NCBI RefSeq assembly: GCF_020859565.1
Contig: NZ_JAJHUO010000020.1
Coordinates: 1 to 64,000, forward strand
Direction: 5' to 3'
Source of the DNA: Saccharothrix luteola
Lineage (GTDB): Bacteria > Actinomycetota > Actinomycetes > Mycobacteriales > Pseudonocardiaceae
DNA length: 64,000 nucleotides
Under the pieces are notes generated by a model. It was given only the letters and a program-made list of their open reading frames with translations. It was not told the origin of the DNA and ran no database searches. The position numbers and the translations under genes were made by a program. The stretch's first letter is position 1; the number at the start of each line of letters is the position of its first letter. Positions 62,996 through 64,000 of this stretch are shown here, piece after piece.

Positions 62996-63846
62996 TCCCG
63001 GCCGAGTTCGACTACGTCGCGCCCACCACGGTGGACGAGGCGGTGCGCGCGCTCGCCGCCGGCGGCGAGGACGCCAAGGTGATGGCGGGCGGGCAGAGCC
63101 TCATCCCGGTGCTGCGGATGCGGCTGGCCGTGCCGACCGTGGTGGTCGACCTGTCCGGGCTGACCGAGCTGACCGGCGTGCACGACGACGGCGACTCGCT
63201 GCGCATCGGCGCCATGACCACGCACTACGAGGTGCAGCGCGACCCGTTGGTGCGCGAGCACGCGGAGCTGCTGCGGCTGGCCACGGACACCGTCGCCGAC
63301 CCGCAGGTGCGGCACCGGGGCACGTTCGGCGGCTCGCTCGCCCACGCCGACCCGGCGGGCGACCTGCTCGCGCCCGCGTTGGCGCTGGACGCCGTGATGG
63401 TGTGCGCCGGGCCCGGCGGCACGCGCGAGGTGCCCGCGGCGGAGTTCTTCGTCGACTACTTCACCACCGCGCTGGCGCCCGACGAGCTGCTCACCCACGT
63501 CAAGGTGCCCAAGCTGACCGGCTGGGGCGCGCACTACGAGAAGTTCAACCGCGTCGCGCAGGCGTGGTCGATCGTGGGCGTGGCCGCCGCGGTGCGGGTG
63601 TCCGAGGGCCGGATCGCCGCCGCGCGGGTCGGCCTGACCAACATGGGTTCGACCCCGGTGCGGGCCCGCGGCGTGGAGGAAGCGCTGGTCGGGCAGCCCG
63701 CGACGGCCGAGGCGATCACGTCGGCGGCCACCCGTGCCGCCGAGGGTGCCGACCCGCCGAGCGACGGCAACGCCGACGCCGAGTACCGGTCGCACCTGGC
63801 CCGCGTGCTCACCGAGCGGGCGGTGACGGCCGCGGTGAGCGCATGA
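62992..63846 (+). CDS. Molybdenum hydroxylase FAD subunit (CoxM-like)
   Basis: A 284-residue FAD-binding protein with the motif MAGGQSLIPVLRMRL near 33-45 and GTFGGSLAHADPAGD near 110, which hold the flavin. It takes electrons from the 2Fe-2S subunit. Its ATG and stop both overlap neighbouring genes, so subunits are made together. Confidence 0.93.
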   Translation: MIPAEFDYVAPTTVDEAVRALAAGGEDAKVMAGGQSLIPVLRMRLAVPTVVVDLSGLTELTGVHDDGDSLRIGAMTTHYEVQRDPLVREHAELLRLATDTVADPQVRHRGTFGGSLAHADPAGDLLAPALALDAVMVCAGPGGTREVPAAEFFVDYFTTALAPDELLTHVKVPKLTGWGAHYEKFNRVAQAWSIVGVAAAVRVSEGRIAAARVGLTNMGSTPVRARGVEEALVGQPATAEAITSAATRAAEGADPPSDGNADAEYRSHLARVLTERAVTAAVSA

Positions 63847-64000
63847 AGCTCGAGCACCGGTTCGCCGTCCCCGCGCCCGTGCCGGACGTGTGGGCGGCGC
63901 TGCTCGACCCGGAGAAGGTGGCGCCGTGCATGCCGGGCGCCACCCTCACCGGGGTCGACGGGCGGAAGTTCACCGGCACGGTCAAGGTCAAGCTCGGGCC
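63843..64000 (+). CDS. CoxG/SRPBCC family protein (partial, runs off the window)
   Basis: The first 52 codons of a CoxG-type protein: MKLEHRFAVPAPVPDVWAAL, then PEKVAPCMPGATL, the typical start of the family. CoxG helps anchor CO dehydrogenase to the membrane. ATG overlaps the stop of the FAD subunit. Confidence 0.88.
   Translation, partial: MKLEHRFAVPAPVPDVWAALLDPEKVAPCMPGATLTGVDGRKFTGTVKVKLG

Overview
The window is about 64 kb of very GC-rich actinobacterial chromosome (third codon positions almost all G or C, many GTG and TTG starts, purine-rich ribosome binding sites, GTGA/ATGA stop-start overlaps). A DasR-type GntR regulator with dre operators, a CIRCE-controlled groEL without groES, a DUF3263 protein next to a LytR_C-like protein, an actinobacterial Cdc48-like ATPase and many secreted proteases suggest a filamentous, chitin-using member of the Pseudonocardiales (Saccharothrix/Lentzea/Actinosynnema-like). 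The genus is an inference. I see no prophage, integrase, transposase, rRNA, tRNA or CRISPR array.

Layout. 0.1-4.5 kb: an N-acetylglucosamine kinase and a large secreted subtilase. 4.6-8.5 kb: a non-phosphorylative L-fucose (sugar acid) operon of hydrolase, dehydratase, SDR and aldo/keto reductase; between the last two lies what looks like the 5' stump of a lost lipoprotein gene. 8.7-11.4 kb: an ATC-hydrolase-like gene, a FadR-type regulator and nagA. The regulator-nagA block is flanked by two inverted 110-nt arrays built on a 22-nt period. 11.6-18.3 kb: the first amino-sugar locus (SIS-domain deaminase/isomerase, GH3 hexosaminidase, ABC permeases and binding protein, divergent dasR). 18.5-22.6 kb: MFS exporter, PLP dehydratase, S1 protease. 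22.7-30.7 kb: thiamine genes in two blocks, thiE/thiOSG and thiD/thiC, with two TPP riboswitches, interrupted by a MarR regulator, a small hypothetical protein, a VanZ-like protein and a methyltransferase. 30.8-36.0 kb: zinc-ribbon protein, Cdc48-like ATPase, LytR_C-like and DUF3263 proteins, peptide deformylase. 36.1-40.4 kb: a MITE-like inverted repeat, pssA-psd, moeA, AIM24-like protein, cold shock protein. 40.5-44.9 kb: Ser/Thr kinase, groEL, metallophosphoesterase. 45.0-49.4 kb: an ECF sigma factor, a small all-beta protein and a TPR-CHAT protease, an undercharacterised signalling module. 49.6-54.7 kb: the second amino-sugar locus (CutC-family protein, ABC transporter, GH20 hexosaminidase). 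54.7-56.8 kb: PspC-domain protein, quinone oxidoreductase, AraC regulator. 56.9-64.0 kb: a form II CO-dehydrogenase-like molybdenum hydroxylase operon (MoxR, VWA, XdhC, small, large and medium subunits, CoxG) that runs off the window.

How the parts fit. Five dre-like 16-mers (10208, 12800, 17335, 49562, 50219) tie nagA, the SIS gene, the first ABC operon, cutC and the second ABC-GH20 operon to the DasR at 17.5 kb. Together they form an extracellular chitin/GlcNAc-oligomer uptake and degradation regulon: GH20 and GH3 hexosaminidases, two transporters, GlcNAc kinase, NagA and a SIS deaminase. moeA at 38-39 kb supplies molybdenum cofactor that the 57-64 kb hydroxylase would need. The less explained items are two families of intergenic repeats, an over-represented palindromic 13-mer inside genes, the sigma-CHAT module and a CutC protein embedded in the DasR regulon.
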